From Candidatus Hydrogenedentota bacterium (lineage in GTDB: Bacteria > Spirochaetota > Leptospiria > Turneriellales > J094), in assembly GCA_003695005.1 (NCBI GenBank), contig RFJE01000301.1, positions 1 to 6,687 of the forward strand: a DNA stretch of 6,687 bases, given 5' to 3'. The notes below the pieces were generated by a model. That model was not told the origin of the DNA. It worked only from the letters and a program-made list of their open reading frames with translations, and searched no databases. Within the stretch, counting starts at the first letter, position 1. Each line of letters starts with the position of its first letter. Both the position numbers and the translations under genes were made by a program. This document shows positions 5,720 to 6,687 of this stretch, in pieces.

Positions 5720-6354
5720 TGGATTTTACAAAAGCAAAAGAAAATATGATTCAGTATCACTTAAAAGCTCGTGGCATAAAAAATCCCCATGTGCTCGACG
5801 CCATGCGAAAAGTGGATAGGCATTTATTTGTTCCCCCTGAATACCAAAAAGAAGCATATTATGATGGTCCAATTCCCATAGGATTTGGTCAAACCATTTC
5901 GCAACCATACATAGTCGCTTATATGACCGAGATGCTCAACCCCCAACCGGAGGATAAAGTTTTAGAAATTGGTTGCGGATCTGGTTACCAAGCTGCTGTG
6001 TTTGCAGAAATTGTCAAAGAAGTCTATACGATAGAAATTATAAAGCCATTATATGAGCGGGCACAAAAAACATTGCAAAAACTTGGCTACAAAAACATTT
6101 ACTGTAAATTAGGCGATGGTTACGAAGGATGGCCAGAAAAAGCTCCCTTTGATATTATCTTATTTGCAGCCGCTCCAAAAGAAAGAATACCCGAACCTGT
6201 AATATCCCAACTTGCAAAAGGCGGTCGGTTAATTGCCCCTGTTGGAGAAATTTACCAGCAACTTGTGCTCATTACAAAAGATAAAACAGGATCTCTACAT
6301 ACAAAGCCCTTAATTCCCGTGCGGTTTGTTCCTTTAACGGGAAAAGGCGGGTAA
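5719..6354 (+). CDS. pcm: Protein-L-isoaspartate O-methyltransferase
   Basis: 211 residues, a normal length for the family. The enzyme transfers a methyl group from S-adenosylmethionine to L-isoaspartyl residues in aged proteins, starting their repair, and is cytoplasmic; no signal peptide is present here. Visible motifs in order: HLFVPPEYQKEAYYDGPIPI (35-54), then the family-specific GFGQTISQP (55-63); SAM-binding motif I VLEIGCGSGYQAA (81-93); acidic post-I segment VYTIEI (102-107); GDGYEGWPE (132-140); motif II-like FDIILFAAAP (144-153); motif III-like GGRLIAPVG (168-176); C-terminal RFVPLTG (202-208). The chosen start is GTG 5719, overlapping the preceding stop by one base, with AAGAGG at 5702-5707. 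An ATG at 5746 would remove only nine residues. It appears to be the last gene of the operon. The link to envelope genes may be simple co-transcription. Confidence 0.97.
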   Translation: MDFTKAKENMIQYHLKARGIKNPHVLDAMRKVDRHLFVPPEYQKEAYYDGPIPIGFGQTISQPYIVAYMTEMLNPQPEDKVLEIGCGSGYQAAVFAEIVKEVYTIEIIKPLYERAQKTLQKLGYKNIYCKLGDGYEGWPEKAPFDIILFAAAPKERIPEPVISQLAKGGRLIAPVGEIYQQLVLITKDKTGSLHTKPLIPVRFVPLTGKGG

Positions 6355-6420
6355 CATCCATAAGAAATTTCCGAGCATTGGTATATAACGACATACAACC
6401 ACATATCTCGCAGGTTTTCG

Positions 6421-6687
6421 CTATTCCCAATCCCAATCATCATCTAATTCCTCTTCTAAATCGTATGTAAAAAGCTCGATAGGCAATTCTTGCTTTTGGA
6501 CTTCTTCATATAGGCGAGGAGACATATGAGGCGCTGCTAGCATCAATCGGGGTTGTACTTTCTCTTTTTGCATATAATCTTTTGCCGATTTGATTAAATT
6601 ATGAATATTCTTCTTCCGTAATGCCGCCGTAATTTCTATTAAAATGTGCTCTCCATTACGAATAATAATGTCAATTTGTCTATCCCC
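6421..6687 (-). CDS. C-terminal part of a PD-(D/E)XK nuclease-like protein, truncated by window edge
   Basis: The minus-strand frame is open from the right edge and ends at TAG (bases 6423-6421), giving 88 residues. The N-terminal end reads GDRQIDIIIRNGEHILIEIT, i.e. a strand with Asp, a turn, and a strand with Glu. This is the core hairpin of PD-(D/E)XK nuclease-like folds and recalls the DUF3782 group (from memory, not a search). A helix (NIHNLIKSAKDYMQKE), a strand (PRLMLAAPHMSPRLYEEV), a second strand (LPIELFTYD) and a very acidic tail (LEEELDDDWDWE) follow, in the order expected for that fold. The usual catalytic Lys of E-x-K is Thr here; the Lys pair a few residues later could substitute, or the domain may be inactive. 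It faces pcm convergently across 66 bases, so it is not in the same operon. The start lies outside the window. Confidence 0.7.
   Translation of the reverse strand, partial: GDRQIDIIIRNGEHILIEITAALRKKNIHNLIKSAKDYMQKEKVQPRLMLAAPHMSPRLYEEVQKQELPIELFTYDLEEELDDDWDWE

Noticed and set aside
6372..6410. Possible bidirectional terminator between the convergent genes
   Set aside because: CGAG/CTCG (6372-6375, 6407-6410) and GTAT/ATAC (6381-6384, 6393-6396) can pair, but stems are only 4 bases, loops are long and no proper T-run follows. Too weak to call.
6252..6443. Minus-strand 63-codon frame over the pcm 3' end
   Set aside because: It runs antisense to conserved pcm sequence and overlaps, in another frame, the end of the nuclease-like gene. 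Its product has no signal or motif.

Overview
The window looks like chromosome from an AT-rich, diderm (Gram-negative) bacterium. By eye it is a little under 40% GC, which was not computed. Several predicted secreted proteins carry Sec signal peptides. Two are lipoproteins with relaxed lipoboxes (GIAC, SISC). At least three secreted products have the alternating, aromatic-rich strands expected of outer-membrane beta-barrel or beta-rich proteins. This style, plus GTG starts and many orphan envelope proteins, recalls a Leptospira-like spirochaete. That is an impression, not a demonstrated assignment.

Layout. From base 2 to 6354 there are nine genes on the plus strand, packed so tightly that they are very likely one operon whose promoter lies upstream of the window. 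The order is: (1) a 5'-truncated secreted barrel-like protein; (2) a lipoprotein with beta-rich C-terminal part; (3) and (4) two tandem paralogues, each with signal peptide, periplasmic domain and a C-terminal two-helix membrane module with a GWGQ-[VI]-[YF]-N motif; (5) a small lipoprotein; (6) a 380-residue secreted beta-rich protein; (7) a YidD-family protein with a signal peptide or signal anchor; (8) a TPR protein with a third version of the C-terminal membrane module; (9) pcm, protein-L-isoaspartate O-methyltransferase. Junctions are start/stop overlaps (bases 499-502, 1933-1936, 3274-3277, 5719), gaps of 1 and 10 bases, a 32-base overlap, and one larger gap of 51 bases before gene 8. Four genes use better-supported starts than the longest or first visible ATG reading would give: gene 1 starts outside the window, gene 6 at GTG 3274, yidD at ATG 4385, pcm at GTG 5719.

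After a 66-base convergent gap, the minus strand (6687 down to 6421) holds the last 88 codons of a gene that enters from the right. Its sequence resembles the core of a PD-(D/E)XK nuclease-like domain.

How the genes may work together. Eight of the nine operon products appear to be exported or membrane-bound. Only Pcm is clearly cytoplasmic. Three share a rare two-helix membrane module on different periplasmic domains, and they surround lipoproteins, barrel-like proteins and a YidD homologue. The most economical inference is an undescribed cell-envelope assembly or trans-envelope complex, with outer-membrane parts (genes 1, 2, 5, 6) and inner-membrane parts (3, 4, 7, 8). The sequence does not show the substrate or biochemical role. 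I see no RNA gene, mobile element, CRISPR array or origin.
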